Assembly (NCBI RefSeq): GCF_000818195.1
Contig: NZ_JTHL01000001.1
Coordinates: forward strand, 7,985,281-8,027,328
DNA: 42,048 nucleotides
Direction: 5' to 3'
Source: Streptomyces sp. 150FB
Lineage (GTDB): Bacteria > Actinomycetota > Actinomycetes > Streptomycetales > Streptomycetaceae
Position 1 is the stretch's first letter. Each line of letters begins with the position of its first letter. Both the position numbers and the translations under genes were made by a program. Of this stretch, positions 33,006-42,048 are shown in pieces. The notes under the pieces were generated by a model, which searched no databases, had not been told where the DNA came from, and saw only the letters and a list, made by a program, of their open reading frames with translations.

Positions 33006-35434
33006 GGGTGGGTCGTTCTCCTCATGAGGTGCCGACCGTCGAGGGTGACGGCTCCGTGTGTCAGGTCGACGACGACGCGGCGACCGTGCGCGCCGACGGT
33101 GACTGGTGCCCACGCGTGCTTGCCGCGCGGGGTGAGTGTCGCGGCGACAAGCGCCGGACGGCCGTGCTCGTCTGCGTCCCATTCGATGTCTACGCGCACG
33201 CCCGGGCGGGCGATCAGCCCGCGTACCGCTCCGCGCGCCCAGGCGGCGGGGACGGCCGGAAGCAGTTCTATCCAGCCGGCGTGACTCTGGAGGAGTGCCT
33301 CGGCGACGCCCGCGACGTATCCGAGATTGCCGTCGATCTGGAACGGGGGGTGAGCGGCGAACAGGTTGGGGTACAGGCCCGCGCGCTGGCCGGACTGCTC
33401 GGGCGGGGCGGGGCGCAGCATCAACCGGATGAGTCGCGCGACACGCTCCGGCTGCCTGAGGCGCGCGCGCAGCGCGATCCGCCAGGCGAGCGACCAACCG
33501 GTCGACTCGTCCCCGCGGGCATCGATCGACGCGCCGGCCCCCGGGTGGAGAGCCGCGGGGATGCCCGGGCCCGGGTAGAGCGGCCAGAGGTGGCTGAGGT
33601 GACGGTGGTGCGGTTCCGCCGGAGCCGGGTCGCCGCGCCATTCGGCGATCAGACCGTCCCGCCCGATCGAGGGGCCGGGGATCATCGGACGCGCGCGGCG
33701 CACGCGCGCGAGCAGATCATCCGTCTTGTCGCCGGACGCGAACTCGATGACGGCGTCGAACAGGGCGGCGACGAGGGCGAGATCCATCGCGGACGACTCG
33801 CCCACCGCGCTCACCCCGCCGTCGGGGGTGCGGAAGTGATTCTCCGGTGACGTGGACGGGCTCGTGCCGAGCACGCCGTCACCGGCGGGAACGAGCTGAC
33901 GCAACGCGAACTCCGCGGCCCCGCGCAACAGCGGCCGTACCCGGCCGAGCAGCCCGGGGGAGCCGAACCGCACCAGATCGGCCAGCTCAAGCGACAACCA
34001 CACTCCGGCCATCGGCCAGAACGCCCACGCCGGGTCGGCGTCACCCGTGCCGACGGGCGGCGTGTAGCCCCACGCGTCGGTGTTGTGGTGAGCGACCCAT
34101 CCGGGCGACGCGTACAACTCGCGCGCGGTGACGGCGCCCGTCACGGCGAGCGCCTCGACGAGTTCGAGCAGCGGGACGGCGCATTCGGCGAGGTCGGTGA
34201 CGCCTGCCGCCCAGTAGTTCATCTCGGTGTTGATGTTGAGTGTGTAGCCCGAGCCCCAGGGCGCGCGCAGTTCGGTGTTCCAGAGCCCCTGCAAGGTGGC
34301 GGGCAGGCCGCCGGGCCGCGAGCCGGCGAGCAGCAGATACCGGCCGTAATGGAACAACAGCACGGCGAGCCCGGGGTCGTCGACGAGCACGTCCCCTTCG
34401 GCTGCCGCCGTGACACGGCGCCAAGTGGCCCCCGCCCCCGCGTTGTTGTGCGTCTCGCGGCCGCCGGGCCCGTCCGCGATCCGCAACGCGACGCGACCGT
34501 AACGTTCGGTGTGATCGGCGTGGTGGCGTTCGCGAAGCGTCGGCACGCCCAGATGGAGCGCCGCTTCGACCGTTTCGGCCGCCGCGTCCAGTGCTTCGTC
34601 GGCGAGCAGCGGTCGCGCGATCCCGCCGAACGTCGTGGCCGTGGCGACGACGAGGTCGAGCCGGGTCACCGACCGTACGATCAGCGCCTCCGCGTCCGTG
34701 TCGGGCGGGGGCGAGGCGGCGCTCGCGTTGTGGGTGAGCCGCGCGTGGACGACGCCTCGCAGGGCCTCGGCCGGCGACTCGGACCATACGACGGGGTGGT
34801 CGGGCTCGTGCGGGGGCGGCACGTCGGACGGCATCCGGAAGCGGAGTTCGGCCGTGTCCTCCCCCATGTCGCGCCGCAGGACGCCGAGTTGGGTGGTCAG
34901 CTCGACGCCGATGTCCAGTGGTGCGTCGGCTTCGACCGAGACGACGAGTACCGAGTCGGGCGCGGAGACGAACACACGCTGACAGACGTCGACGGCGTTG
35001 AGGCGGAACCGTGTCTCGACTTCCGCGTGGTTCAGGTCCAGGACTCGTCGGTACTCGTCGTTCCCGCTTCCCTGAAGGTCCGTTCCGGACCCCTGGGACG
35101 GCGTCAGAGTCAGTACGAGATCGGCGAAGGGGAGATAGGACTGGGCCCATCCGGCCTGCGTTCCCCGCACTTCCCGGGTCGCGGCCTCGTATTCGCCGCG
35201 TGCGAGGTGGTGACGTGCCCGCTGTACGGCGGCCGGACCGTCGGCAGGTGGTCGGGGGGCGCTTGACGGGCCACCCGACCACGCGGTTCCGTCGTTGAGC
35301 GAGATACGGTCCCGCGCGGTGCCGCCGTGGGCGAGGGCGCCGAGGCGCCCGTTGCCCAGCGGCGCGGCTTCGAGCCAGCTCCGCGCGGGGGCGTCGAAGA
35401 CCAGCCGGTGAAGGTCGCCGTCCGTGCCGGTCAC
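33002..35434 (-). CDS. GH95-type alpha-L-fucosidase (or alpha-L-galactosidase)
   Basis: 810 residues from GTG 35434, which has GGAGG at 6-base spacing; ATG 35440 touches that site directly and is less likely. GH95 landmarks are [19 protein letters not shown] with [14 protein letters not shown] near the N-terminus, [16 protein letters not shown] with the paired Asn that activate water in this family, [11 protein letters not shown] with the general-acid Glu, and [13 protein letters not shown]. Family members hydrolyse alpha-1,2-L-fucosyl or alpha-L-galactosyl ends. There is no signal peptide. It is coupled by 4-base overlap to the GH110 gene, and 41 bases separate it from the solute-binding protein gene. 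Confidence 0.88.
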   Translation of the reverse strand: MTGTDGDLHRLVFDAPARSWLEAAPLGNGRLGALAHGGTARDRISLNDGTAWSGGPSSAPRPPADGPAAVQRARHHLARGEYEAATREVRGTQAGWAQSYLPFADLVLTLTPSQGSGTDLQGSGNDEYRRVLDLNHAEVETRFRLNAVDVCQRVFVSAPDSVLVVSVEADAPLDIGVELTTQLGVLRRDMGEDTAELRFRMPSDVPPPHEPDHPVVWSESPAEALRGVVHARLTHNASAASPPPDTDAEALIVRSVTRLDLVVATATTFGGIARPLLADEALDAAAETVEAALHLGVPTLRERHHADHTERYGRVALRIADGPGGRETHNNAGAGATWRRVTAAAEGDVLVDDPGLAVLLFHYGRYLLLAGSRPGGLPATLQGLWNTELRAPWGSGYTLNINTEMNYWAAGVTDLAECAVPLLELVEALAVTGAVTARELYASPGWVAHHNTDAWGYTPPVGTGDADPAWAFWPMAGVWLSLELADLVRFGSPGLLGRVRPLLRGAAEFALRQLVPAGDGVLGTSPSTSPENHFRTPDGGVSAVGESSAMDLALVAALFDAVIEFASGDKTDDLLARVRRARPMIPGPSIGRDGLIAEWRGDPAPAEPHHRHLSHLWPLYPGPGIPAALHPGAGASIDARGDESTGWSLAWRIALRARLRQPERVARLIRLMLRPAPPEQSGQRAGLYPNLFAAHPPFQIDGNLGYVAGVAEALLQSHAGWIELLPAVPAAWARGAVRGLIARPGVRVDIEWDADEHGRPALVAATLTPRGKHAWAPVTVGAHGRRVVVDLTHGAVTLDGRHLMRRTTHP

Positions 35435-35474
35435 ATCCATCCTCCGTCTCACCTTCGTCCTCGCTCGACGGACC

Positions 35475-36830
35475 TCACTTCTGGCCGATGGTCTGCTTAC
35501 TCGTCTTCTGTAGCCGCGCGAACACCTCGTCGCCGATCTGGTGCTCCCAGTACTGCTGGAAGACCGGGACGACGGCCGTCTGCAATCCGGCGCCGTTGGT
35601 GTAGTTGGCGCCGGCAGTCAGGCCGTGCTGGAGGTAGTTGCTGAACGCGGTGATGTCCATGCCCTTCGCGGCCACCTGCTTCGCCGTCGAGTCGAACACG
35701 GACGGGATGCCGGAGAAGAACGCCGGGTTGGCCTTCGCGGCCGCCTGCTGGCAGGAGTTCGAGGTCATGTAGGTCAGCCACTTGTAGGCGGCGTCCTGCT
35801 GTTTCGAGCCCTGCCAGATGAACTCCAGGTCACCGCCGGCCTGGATGAGGCTCTTGTCGGTCTGGCTGTCCTTGACCAGGGGCGCGACACCGACGTTGAC
35901 CTTCGAGTTACCGGAGAAGGTGGCCACGTCCCACGATCCCTGGATCATCATGGCGACCTTGCCGCTCGTGAGCTGGTCCTCCACGCTCGTATTCGCGCCG
36001 AACTCGCCGATCTTCGGGGCGAAGCCGTCGTCGGAGAGTGAGCGCAGGTACTTCATCGTCTCGCTGAAGCGGGGGTCCGCGTACGGGATCTGCGTCGGGT
36101 ACGGGAGCTTGTCGCCCGCCTGCCAGCCGAGGGCGCCGGCGAAGGAGCTGAACGTCTGCGAGCCGTTGGGGTCCTGCGGGGCCATGAGCTGCATGCCGTA
36201 GGTCGCGACGTGCTTGGGGTCGAAGCCGGGCTGGTTGCCGTGCACACCGTGCTCGTCGACGGTAAGTGCCTTGACCACCTTGCCGAAGGTGCCGCCGTCG
36301 GTGGGGTTCCAGGTCAGGTGCTGCATCTGGGCGTCGGTGACGCCGGCCTTGGCGAGCAGGTCCTTGTTGTAGTAGATACCGGTGGCGTTCCAGTCCACGG
36401 TCAGACCGTAGGTCTTGCCGTCGGTGCCCTTGACGGGATCGATGCCCTTGGCGAACTCGTTCGAGTAGCCGTTCTTCTTCATCAGCGGCCCGATCTCGGC
36501 GATCTGGTGCTGCGCTATGTACGTCGGGTAGTACTGACCCGAGGCCTGGAAGACGTCAGGCGCGTTGCCGGCGGTGAAATCGGCGGTCAGTTTTGTGAAG
36601 TAGTCGGGCACGTTGTAACGGGAGATCTTGACCGTGTAACCGGGATTGGCCTTCTCGAAGCCCGGAACGCAGGCACCCATGGCGGTGACCATGTTCGGGT
36701 CCCAGTTCCAGTAGTTGATGACCTTCTTGCCGTCGGCGGTGGTTTCCCCACCGCCGGACGAACAGCCCGTGAGGGCCGTGGCGGCCGCCACCGTGGCCGC
36801 CACGAGCGCGATCAGCGACTTTCGCTGCAT
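35475..36830 (-). CDS. Sugar ABC transporter substrate-binding lipoprotein
   Basis: 451 residues from ATG 36830 (GAGGAG, 7-base spacing). A lipoprotein signal [20 protein letters not shown] ends in the lipobox LTGC. The mature part is a family 1 extracellular binding protein ([65 protein letters not shown]). It should capture the oligosaccharide for the two permeases upstream in the operon. The ligand is not readable from sequence; the downstream GH95/GH110 enzymes suggest a fucosylated, alpha-galactosylated glycan. Confidence 0.92.
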   Translation of the reverse strand: MQRKSLIALVAATVAAATALTGCSSGGGETTADGKKVINYWNWDPNMVTAMGACVPGFEKANPGYTVKISRYNVPDYFTKLTADFTAGNAPDVFQASGQYYPTYIAQHQIAEIGPLMKKNGYSNEFAKGIDPVKGTDGKTYGLTVDWNATGIYYNKDLLAKAGVTDAQMQHLTWNPTDGGTFGKVVKALTVDEHGVHGNQPGFDPKHVATYGMQLMAPQDPNGSQTFSSFAGALGWQAGDKLPYPTQIPYADPRFSETMKYLRSLSDDGFAPKIGEFGANTSVEDQLTSGKVAMMIQGSWDVATFSGNSKVNVGVAPLVKDSQTDKSLIQAGGDLEFIWQGSKQQDAAYKWLTYMTSNSCQQAAAKANPAFFSGIPSVFDSTAKQVAAKGMDITAFSNYLQHGLTAGANYTNGAGLQTAVVPVFQQYWEHQIGDEVFARLQKTSKQTIGQK

Positions 36831-36895
36831 TCCATTACTCCTCGTTGAGTTGGACTTGCCGGGACAGGCGAGCTTGGGAGAAGGCGCCACCGGTA

Positions 36896-37855
36896 TCAGC
36901 GGATGCCGGTGAAACCGATGGAGTTGACGATCCGTCGGCCGAATATGACGAACACAAGGAGCATCGGCAGCGCGGCGACGAGCGTCGCCGCCATGAGCCC
37001 GCCCCAGTCGGGTGTGACGGTCGGGGCGTTCTGCTGGAACGAGGCGAGTCCCACAGTGAGTGGCTGGGTTGTCTTGTCGTTCGTGACCAGGAGCGGCCAG
37101 AAGTATTCGTTCCAGGTGTTGATGAACGTCAGGATCGTCAGCGTGGTGATCGGCGCCGCCGTCATCGGGATGGTGACGGAGAACAGCGCCCTGATGGGCC
37201 CCACTCCGTCGATCCGTGCCGCGTCGTCGATCTCGTTCGGCAGGCCGAGCATGAACTGCCGGAGGAAGAAGATGTTGAACGCCGAGAACAGCGCGCCCGG
37301 CAGGACCAGGCCGGGCAGCGAGTTCAGGAGGCCGAGATCTTTGATGAGGACGAAGTTCGGCAGCATGCTCATGATGCCCGGCACCATGAGCGCCACAAGG
37401 AACAGCGAGAACATCAGGTTGCGCCCTCGCCAGTGGAGACGCGCGAAGGCATACGCGGCGGTCGTCGAGAAGAAGATGACGAACGCCGTCATGATCGTGG
37501 CGTAGAGCGTGGAATTGCGCAGGTAGAACAGAAAATCGCCGGAATCCAGGGCGCTCACTGTGCCGGTGCTGTTGCCGTGCGCCAGCCCCAGGACGCGTTC
37601 GAAGCCGTCGAGGGTCAGGCCCACGGGCCACAGCGACTGCGGGTTCTGCGACAGGGCGTCATTGGACGACAGCGCGGTTCGCAGGATCCAGTAGAACGGG
37701 AAGATCGTGATGATCAGGATGACCGTGACGTATATCCACGCGACGACACGACCGATCGACACGCGCGAGGGGTGAGCCGAGGCGCGCAGTCCGCCCGAGG
37801 CCGGCCGGCTGGAGGAGAGTTCCGGGGCTCGCTGACTTGAGGAGAGTTGTGACAC
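36896..37855 (-). CDS. Sugar ABC transporter permease (MalG-like)
   Basis: 319 residues from GTG 37855. After a polar N-terminal tail of about 35 residues there are six membrane segments, beginning VVAWIYVTVILIITIFPFYW. The cytoplasmic EAA-type loop is EIDDAARIDGVGPIRALFSV, the contact with the ATPase. The start is 9 bases past the stop of the MalF-like gene. No ATP-binding subunit is encoded in the locus; actinomycete carbohydrate importers often share one ATPase encoded elsewhere (MsiK-type). Confidence 0.92.
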   Translation of the reverse strand: MSQLSSSQRAPELSSSRPASGGLRASAHPSRVSIGRVVAWIYVTVILIITIFPFYWILRTALSSNDALSQNPQSLWPVGLTLDGFERVLGLAHGNSTGTVSALDSGDFLFYLRNSTLYATIMTAFVIFFSTTAAYAFARLHWRGRNLMFSLFLVALMVPGIMSMLPNFVLIKDLGLLNSLPGLVLPGALFSAFNIFFLRQFMLGLPNEIDDAARIDGVGPIRALFSVTIPMTAAPITTLTILTFINTWNEYFWPLLVTNDKTTQPLTVGLASFQQNAPTVTPDWGGLMAATLVAALPMLLVFVIFGRRIVNSIGFTGIR

Positions 37856-37864
37856 GCGCTGTCC

Positions 37865-38797
37865 TCAATTCGTGTCGGACTCGTTGGCCCGAGTCACGCG
37901 CAACTGGATGAAGGTGATGATGGTGAGCATCGCGAAGAGTACGAGCGACATCGCGGACGCGTAGCCGAAGTTGTACTGGCTGAACGCTGTGTCGTAGATG
38001 TACATCTGGAGCACGTTGCTGGCGTTGGCTGGGCCGCCCTTCGTCGCCACCTGCACGATGTCGAAGACCTGGATGGAGCTGATGACCGCCAGGATCACGA
38101 CCATGGCCAGAATCGGCCGCAGCAAGGGGACCGTGATGTGGCGGAACATCCGCATCTCGGACGCTCCGTCCAGGCGGGCGGCCTCGTAGAACTCCCCTGG
38201 GATCGTCTGGAGTCCCGCGAAGATCAGCACCGCGTTGTATCCCAGTGACTTCCAGACGCTGATCATCGCGACGGAGGGAATCGCGAGTGAACCCGAGCCG
38301 AGGAACTCGACGCGCTGCCCGGTCACCGCCTTGATCGCGACGTTGACTATGCCCAACTGCGGGTCGAGCATCCAGGACCAGATGACGGCGGCGACGACTC
38401 CCGATATGAGGAAGGGGAGGAGAACCAGCCCGCGGATGACCGTGGATCGCGTCAGCCGGTGGAGGACGACGGCAGTGATGAGCGAGAGCAGGATGCCCAT
38501 CACCACGCTGAGGGCGACGAAGTACACCGTCACCCAGAGCGAGTGCCAAAACGTCTGGTCGTGGATCAATCGCTGGAAGTTCGCGAGCCCGGTCCACTGG
38601 GCGGGCGAAAGCAGGTGATACGTCGTGAAGCTGAAGTAGGTCCCGCGCAGCGTCGGGTACACGGCGAAGAGAAGGAACCCGATCAGTGCCGGCGCGATGA
38701 GGATCCAGGCAGCGGTGGCATGCCCGCGGTACGCCGGATGTCGTCGACGGGACTTCGACGCGCGCGCCGAGACCCTCGCAGGGGTCGGTGTGGACAC
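37865..38797 (-). CDS. Sugar ABC transporter permease (MalF/UgpA-like)
   Basis: 310 residues from GTG 38797 (GAAGGG upstream); the open frame extends further upstream but without conserved sequence. It has six membrane segments, the first being TAAWILIAPALIGFLLFAVY, and the EAA loop FYEAARLDGASEMRMFRHI. It is the first gene of the five-gene leftward operon permease, permease, binding protein, GH95, GH110. The operon promoter lies in the 186-base gap shared with the divergent ROK gene, next to an operator-like element. Confidence 0.92.
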   Translation of the reverse strand: MSTPTPARVSARASKSRRRHPAYRGHATAAWILIAPALIGFLLFAVYPTLRGTYFSFTTYHLLSPAQWTGLANFQRLIHDQTFWHSLWVTVYFVALSVVMGILLSLITAVVLHRLTRSTVIRGLVLLPFLISGVVAAVIWSWMLDPQLGIVNVAIKAVTGQRVEFLGSGSLAIPSVAMISVWKSLGYNAVLIFAGLQTIPGEFYEAARLDGASEMRMFRHITVPLLRPILAMVVILAVISSIQVFDIVQVATKGGPANASNVLQMYIYDTAFSQYNFGYASAMSLVLFAMLTIITFIQLRVTRANESDTN

Positions 38798-38812
38798 CGT
38801 TGTCCCTTCGTT

Positions 38813-38857
38813 ATTTTCAACACAGTGATTACTTAATCGGACACTAAGGGGTCCGAT
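38813..38857. promoter_or_regulatory. Operator-like element before the transporter operon
   Basis: ATTTTCAACAC at 38813-38823 is followed by TGATT-N4-AATC (38826-38838). An overlapping 7-bp dyad, ATCGGAC/GTCCGAT, lies at 38836-38842 and 38851-38857. The first part is nearly repeated at 40240-40268 before the mannosidase gene. It sits 16-60 bases upstream of the permease start, where a repressor would block transcription. Confidence 0.65.
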
Positions 38858-38983
38858 AATGCTCGTCAAGATCTCAGACAGATGAGGTGTCCGGCGCCGC
38901 ACCGGCCGCAGCGGGCACCCGGATTGGGCGAGGGCCGCGGGCGGTACGGTGAGCATCCAGCGCAGAGCGAGGGGGAGACGCAG

Positions 38984-40255
38984 ATGAGTGGCACCGGGGT
39001 CAACCTTGGCGCTCTCGCTGAGTTCAACGTGGCTGTCGTCCTCGATGCGATCCGCCGCCAACCGGCAGGCGTGGCCCGCACCGAGATCTCCACGCTCACG
39101 GCTCTCAGCGGCATGACCGTTTCGAATGTTTGCCGAAGACTCGTCGAGGCCGGGCTCGTTACCGAGGAAGCCGCACCGGCCAGGGGCCGCGGCAAGCCTC
39201 CGAAGATCATCACCCTGAATCCGGACGGCGGATTCGCGGTCGGCGTGCACATCGACCCCGCCGTGGTCACCTATGCGCTGATCGACCTCTCCGGCCGGGT
39301 GCGCGAGCGGATCCGTACCGCGACCCCGACGGTGCAGGACGCGGAAAAAGTGGTGCGGGAGATGACGACGATGATCGACGCCCTCCTGTTGACCGCGGGC
39401 GTCGACCGCGCCAAGGTCCTGGGCATCGGCGTGGCGTCGCCGGGGCCGATCGACCCGCGGACGGGCGTCGTGCTCAACCCCCCGATGCTGCCCGGCTGGC
39501 ACAGGGTGGAGCTGCGGACGGCGCTCAATCTCGCCACCGGCCTGCCGGTTCTGATCGAGAAGGACGCCACGGCGGCGGTCGTGTCGGAGCTGTGGTTAAG
39601 CGAACCGGGTGAGCGTCGCGACTTCGCCTTCCTGTACTACGGAACGGGCTTCGCGACCGGGATCGCCATAGGCGGCTCGGCCGTTCGCGGGGTGAGCTCC
39701 AACGCCGGTGACGCCGGCCATATCTCCGTCGACCCCGATGGACCGATGTGCGGCTGCGGTCGACGCGGTTGCGTCGGCGTGGTGACCGTCCCCCGCGCGC
39801 TCGTCGAAAAGGCGCTGCGCGAGGGCGTCCTGACGGAGGCTCAGGTCGGCGACACGACTGATGTGCTCCGAGTGGGCGCCGCCTTCGGCCTGTTGGCGGA
39901 CGCGGCCGATGCCGGGAACGCGCAGGCGGTACGGATCCTCACGACAGCCGCGCGGCAGATCGCCCGCGCCCTGGTCGTCGTCATCGACCTGCTCGACATC
40001 GGGGAAGTCGTGTTCGGCGGACCCTTCTGGTCGCGGATCGCACCTCTCGCGCTGACCACACTGCCCGAGGCGGTGCACTCCGACCCGGGGCTCGTGGTGC
40101 CTCACGGCGTCCGGTTCAGCGAGTCGGCGATCGCCGGCGATGTGGCCGCGGTGGGTGCCGCCATCCTCGTTCTGGACGACTCCTTCTCGCCACGGCCGGA
40201 GGCGCTGCGCATCTGCAACCCGGGTGAGGCTGTTGCACGATTTTCAACACCCTGA
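38984..40255 (+). CDS. ROK-family transcriptional regulator
   Basis: 423 residues from ATG 38984 with GGGGGAGA upstream. An N-terminal winged helix lies at about 15-65 (ARTEISTLTALSGMTVSNVC), as in XylR/NagC-type repressors. The ROK sugar-kinase-like domain follows, with GIGVASPGPIDPRTG, EKDATAA near D194, and the zinc motif GHISVDPDGPMCGCGRRGC (H246, C256, C258, C263). It should bind a sugar released by the adjacent enzymes and regulate the locus. It is divergent from the transporter operon and codirectional with the mannosidase gene. The operator-like site at 40240 overlaps its stop codon. Confidence 0.92.
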   Translation: MSGTGVNLGALAEFNVAVVLDAIRRQPAGVARTEISTLTALSGMTVSNVCRRLVEAGLVTEEAAPARGRGKPPKIITLNPDGGFAVGVHIDPAVVTYALIDLSGRVRERIRTATPTVQDAEKVVREMTTMIDALLLTAGVDRAKVLGIGVASPGPIDPRTGVVLNPPMLPGWHRVELRTALNLATGLPVLIEKDATAAVVSELWLSEPGERRDFAFLYYGTGFATGIAIGGSAVRGVSSNAGDAGHISVDPDGPMCGCGRRGCVGVVTVPRALVEKALREGVLTEAQVGDTTDVLRVGAAFGLLADAADAGNAQAVRILTTAARQIARALVVVIDLLDIGEVVFGGPFWSRIAPLALTTLPEAVHSDPGLVVPHGVRFSESAIAGDVAAVGAAILVLDDSFSPRPEALRICNPGEAVARFSTP

Positions 40256-40268
40256 TTTGATAATCAGG
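40240..40268. promoter_or_regulatory. Second copy of the operator-like element, before the mannosidase gene
   Basis: ATTTTCAACAC at 40240-40250 is identical to 38813-38823, and TGATT-N4-AATC follows at the same distance. Here the core forms a perfect 7-bp palindrome, CCTGATT-TGAT-AATCAGG, at 40251-40268. It lies 44-72 bases upstream of the mannosidase start. Confidence 0.7.
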
Positions 40269-40311
40269 ACCTGGCGGTGCCCCGTCAATTTCGTGCTGAG
40301 TGGATCCCATC

Positions 40312-42048
40312 ATGTCCTCCCCCGTACGCAGTCCCGCACTGTCGCCTCTTGAGGAGTCCGACGCCGTCTTCGTGCCCCACACCCATTGGGACCGCGAGTG
40401 GTACGAGCCCTTCCAGGTGTTTCGCCACCGGCTCGTGACCGAACTCGACCGTCTCCTCGACGCGGCCGAGGCCGACCCCGAGTTCCGATTCACCCTCGAC
40501 GGACAGACCGCGGCGATCGAGGACTACCTCGAGATCCGGCCGGAGAACCGCGAACGCGTCCAGCAACTGGTGGAGCAGGGACGGCTCGCACTCGGGCCGT
40601 GGCTCATCCTGCTCGACGAGTTCCTCTGCGGCGGCGAGACCATCGTGCGCAACCTCCGGCTCGGCCACGAGGGAGCGCGGGCGCTCGGCGGTGCCATGCC
40701 CGTCGGCTATCTCCCCGACATGTTCGGGCACATCGCGCAGATGCCTCAGATCCTGCGCCGTGCCGGGATCGACCGAGCGGCGTTGTGGCGCGGAGTCCCG
40801 GCCTCGGTGGAAGGCCACCGCTTCAACTGGCAGTCACCCGACGGATCGACCGTCCTCACCGAGTACCTCTTCGACGGTTACGACAACGGGCTCGACGTGC
40901 TCCTCGTACCCGAAGCGATCGGCCGCGCCCTCGACGACTACTCCGCGATGACATCCGCGCGTTGGGGCGACGACCCGGTTCTCGCGATGGCGGGGACGGA
41001 CCACACCGTGCCGGACCGGCGGCTGCTGGACTGGCTGCGCGCCGCTTCGCGCCCGGATCGACGCATCGCCGTCGCCACGCTCGCCGAATACCTGGACGGT
41101 GTGCCGACGAGCGGTCCCCTGTCTCTCGTACGCGGAGAGTTGCGCAGCCACGCGCGAGGCAACATCCTGCCCGGCGTGCTCTCGGTACGCCGCTCCCTCA
41201 AGCAGGCGATGGCTCAGGCCGAACGGACCGTTGACGAAGCGGAACGCGTCCTCGCGGTCTGGGGCACGCAGCCGGAGGACCCCTACCTGAGGCGAGCCTG
41301 GCACAAGATCATCGAATCGACGGCGCACGACTCCGTGGTGGGTTCCGGCACGGACGAGACGAGCGAACAGGTCGCCGCCCGACTGGCGGAAGCGACACAG
41401 ATGGCTCGTGCCGTGCGCGACCGGGTGCTGGCATCGCTGGCGGCCGGTGTTCCTGCGAGCGGACACCTGGCAGTCAACACCCTGCCCCACGCAAGGGAGA
41501 TGCTGGCCGAGATCGACGTCGAGGCGGCCGAACCGGCCGCCTCCATGCGTGCCAGGACTGCCGATGGACGAGAACTTCCGCTGCAACTGCTGTCCACCGC
41601 GGGGACGGTACTCGGCGACGAGCAGTTCGACGCGGCCGAGCTGGAGCGCGTACTGCGCCGCATCCATCGTCGCGAACTGTTCGGCCGGCAGATCGTGTCC
41701 TTCGAGCTGGAGCCGGGACAACTTACCTTCCGCCTGGCCGAGGAGGCGGGACCGAGCCCGTTCGACCTGCTCGAGCTGCGGGTCGCGGTCGCCGAGGCGA
41801 CCGCTCGGCACCCCGGGCCCTGGCGCGTCCTGACCACCACGGTGTCCGTGCTCCGCGCCCTTGTCGCGGTGCCGGTCGAGGCGTCGGGCGCGATGCCGTT
41901 CAGGGTCGCCGCCGAGCCCGAGGCGAAGCCGGCCCCGGACGCTCCCGAATCCGGCGGGCGGGCGATCGACAACGGTCGCGTCCGTGCCGAGGTGGCCGCT
42001 GACGGCACCTTCACCCTGCGAGCCGCGGACGGAACGGCGTTGTCGGGG
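40312..42048 (+). CDS. GH38 alpha-mannosidase (partial, runs off the right edge)
   Basis: 579 codons from ATG 40312, open at the window end. GH38 features are the zinc-binding VFVPHTHWDREWYEPF (H23, H25, D27), the nucleophile D136 in GYLPDMFGHIAQMPQIL and a further metal-site His in ESTAHDSVVGSGTDET. The beginning of the beta-sandwich C-terminal domains follows. The family removes alpha-linked mannose; bacterial members are often cytoplasmic, and no signal peptide is present. The ribosome-binding site is weak (GAGTGG). It is probably under ROK control through the element at 40240. The part beyond the window should hold the rest of the C-terminal domains. Confidence 0.9.
   Translation, partial: MSSPVRSPALSPLEESDAVFVPHTHWDREWYEPFQVFRHRLVTELDRLLDAAEADPEFRFTLDGQTAAIEDYLEIRPENRERVQQLVEQGRLALGPWLILLDEFLCGGETIVRNLRLGHEGARALGGAMPVGYLPDMFGHIAQMPQILRRAGIDRAALWRGVPASVEGHRFNWQSPDGSTVLTEYLFDGYDNGLDVLLVPEAIGRALDDYSAMTSARWGDDPVLAMAGTDHTVPDRRLLDWLRAASRPDRRIAVATLAEYLDGVPTSGPLSLVRGELRSHARGNILPGVLSVRRSLKQAMAQAERTVDEAERVLAVWGTQPEDPYLRRAWHKIIESTAHDSVVGSGTDETSEQVAARLAEATQMARAVRDRVLASLAAGVPASGHLAVNTLPHAREMLAEIDVEAAEPAASMRARTADGRELPLQLLSTAGTVLGDEQFDAAELERVLRRIHRRELFGRQIVSFELEPGQLTFRLAEEAGPSPFDLLELRVAVAEATARHPGPWRVLTTTVSVLRALVAVPVEASGAMPFRVAAEPEAKPAPDAPESGGRAIDNGRVRAEVAADGTFTLRAADGTALSG

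Noticed and set aside
31266..33284. A 672-codon plus-strand open frame opposite the GH110 and GH95 genes
   Set aside because: It is a shadow frame of high-GC coding DNA: no family motif, no ribosome-binding site, and the opposite strand carries two clearly recognisable enzymes.
35475..37631. A 718-residue fusion of permease and solute-binding protein
   Set aside because: The extra N-terminal part is the wrong frame of the MalG-like permease; the real start at 36830 has a lipoprotein signal and ribosome-binding site.
1..42048. CRISPR array, tRNA, rRNA, phage module or PKS/NRPS cluster
   Set aside because: No regularly spaced repeats, no cloverleaf or rRNA signatures, and no structural phage or megasynthase domains were found by reading the window.

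Overview
The window is chromosomal DNA from a high-GC actinomycete, most likely Streptomyces or a close relative. The support is strong GC bias at third codon positions, many GTG starts, a LAL-type LuxR regulator, an F420-reductase remnant, sugar ABC operons without their own ATPase, and many TetR, IclR and ROK regulators. No tRNA, rRNA, CRISPR array or phage module is visible. The mosaic of small catabolic and regulatory units, pseudogenes and broken transposases suits a chromosome arm or another flexible region, which is an inference.

Region 1 (1-4.4 kb): the C-terminal end of an unidentified large protein, then a three-gene reductive pyrimidine catabolism operon: beta-ureidopropionase, class III aminotransferase and dihydropyrimidinase. 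Region 2 (4.4-13.8 kb): an ankyrin protein, an IS5-type transposase remnant abutting a truncated quinone oxidoreductase, a TetR plus Gfo/Idh/MocA unit, an internally shortened DUF302-like gene, two IclR regulators, a Rid-family/class V aminotransferase pair, an E1-alpha fragment and an SDR lacking its usual catalytic residues. Region 3 (14.7-21.5 kb): three alpha/beta hydrolases in a row, one secreted, followed by an N-terminally deleted F420-reductase remnant and a 927-residue LAL regulator. Region 4 (21.5-27.9 kb): a graveyard of Tn3, IS5, IS630 and IS30 fragments, an SDR remnant and a 143-bp copy of part of the dihydropyrimidinase gene. Intact islands in it are a TetR/EthD divergent pair with twin palindromic operators, a lipoprotein hydrolase and a small secreted protein. 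Region 5 (27.8-31.1 kb): a haloalkane-dehalogenase homologue with altered active-site residues, an MDR remnant, and an NAD(P)-binding enzyme with a TetR regulator and repeated 9-bp boxes.

Region 6 (31.2-42.0 kb) is the most coherent system. It is a glycan-utilisation locus read leftwards as two permeases, a solute-binding lipoprotein, a GH95 alpha-L-fucosidase-type enzyme and a GH110 alpha-1,3-galactosidase-type enzyme. A divergent ROK regulator and a GH38 alpha-mannosidase, cut by the right edge, are read rightwards. The glycosidases show no signal peptides, so the likely scheme is uptake of a fucosylated, alpha-galactosylated and possibly mannosylated oligosaccharide followed by cytoplasmic trimming. 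GH110 and GH95 are the two activities needed to take apart a blood-group-B-type terminus. Nearly the same sequence element lies before both the transporter operon and the mannosidase gene, which suggests one ROK regulon.
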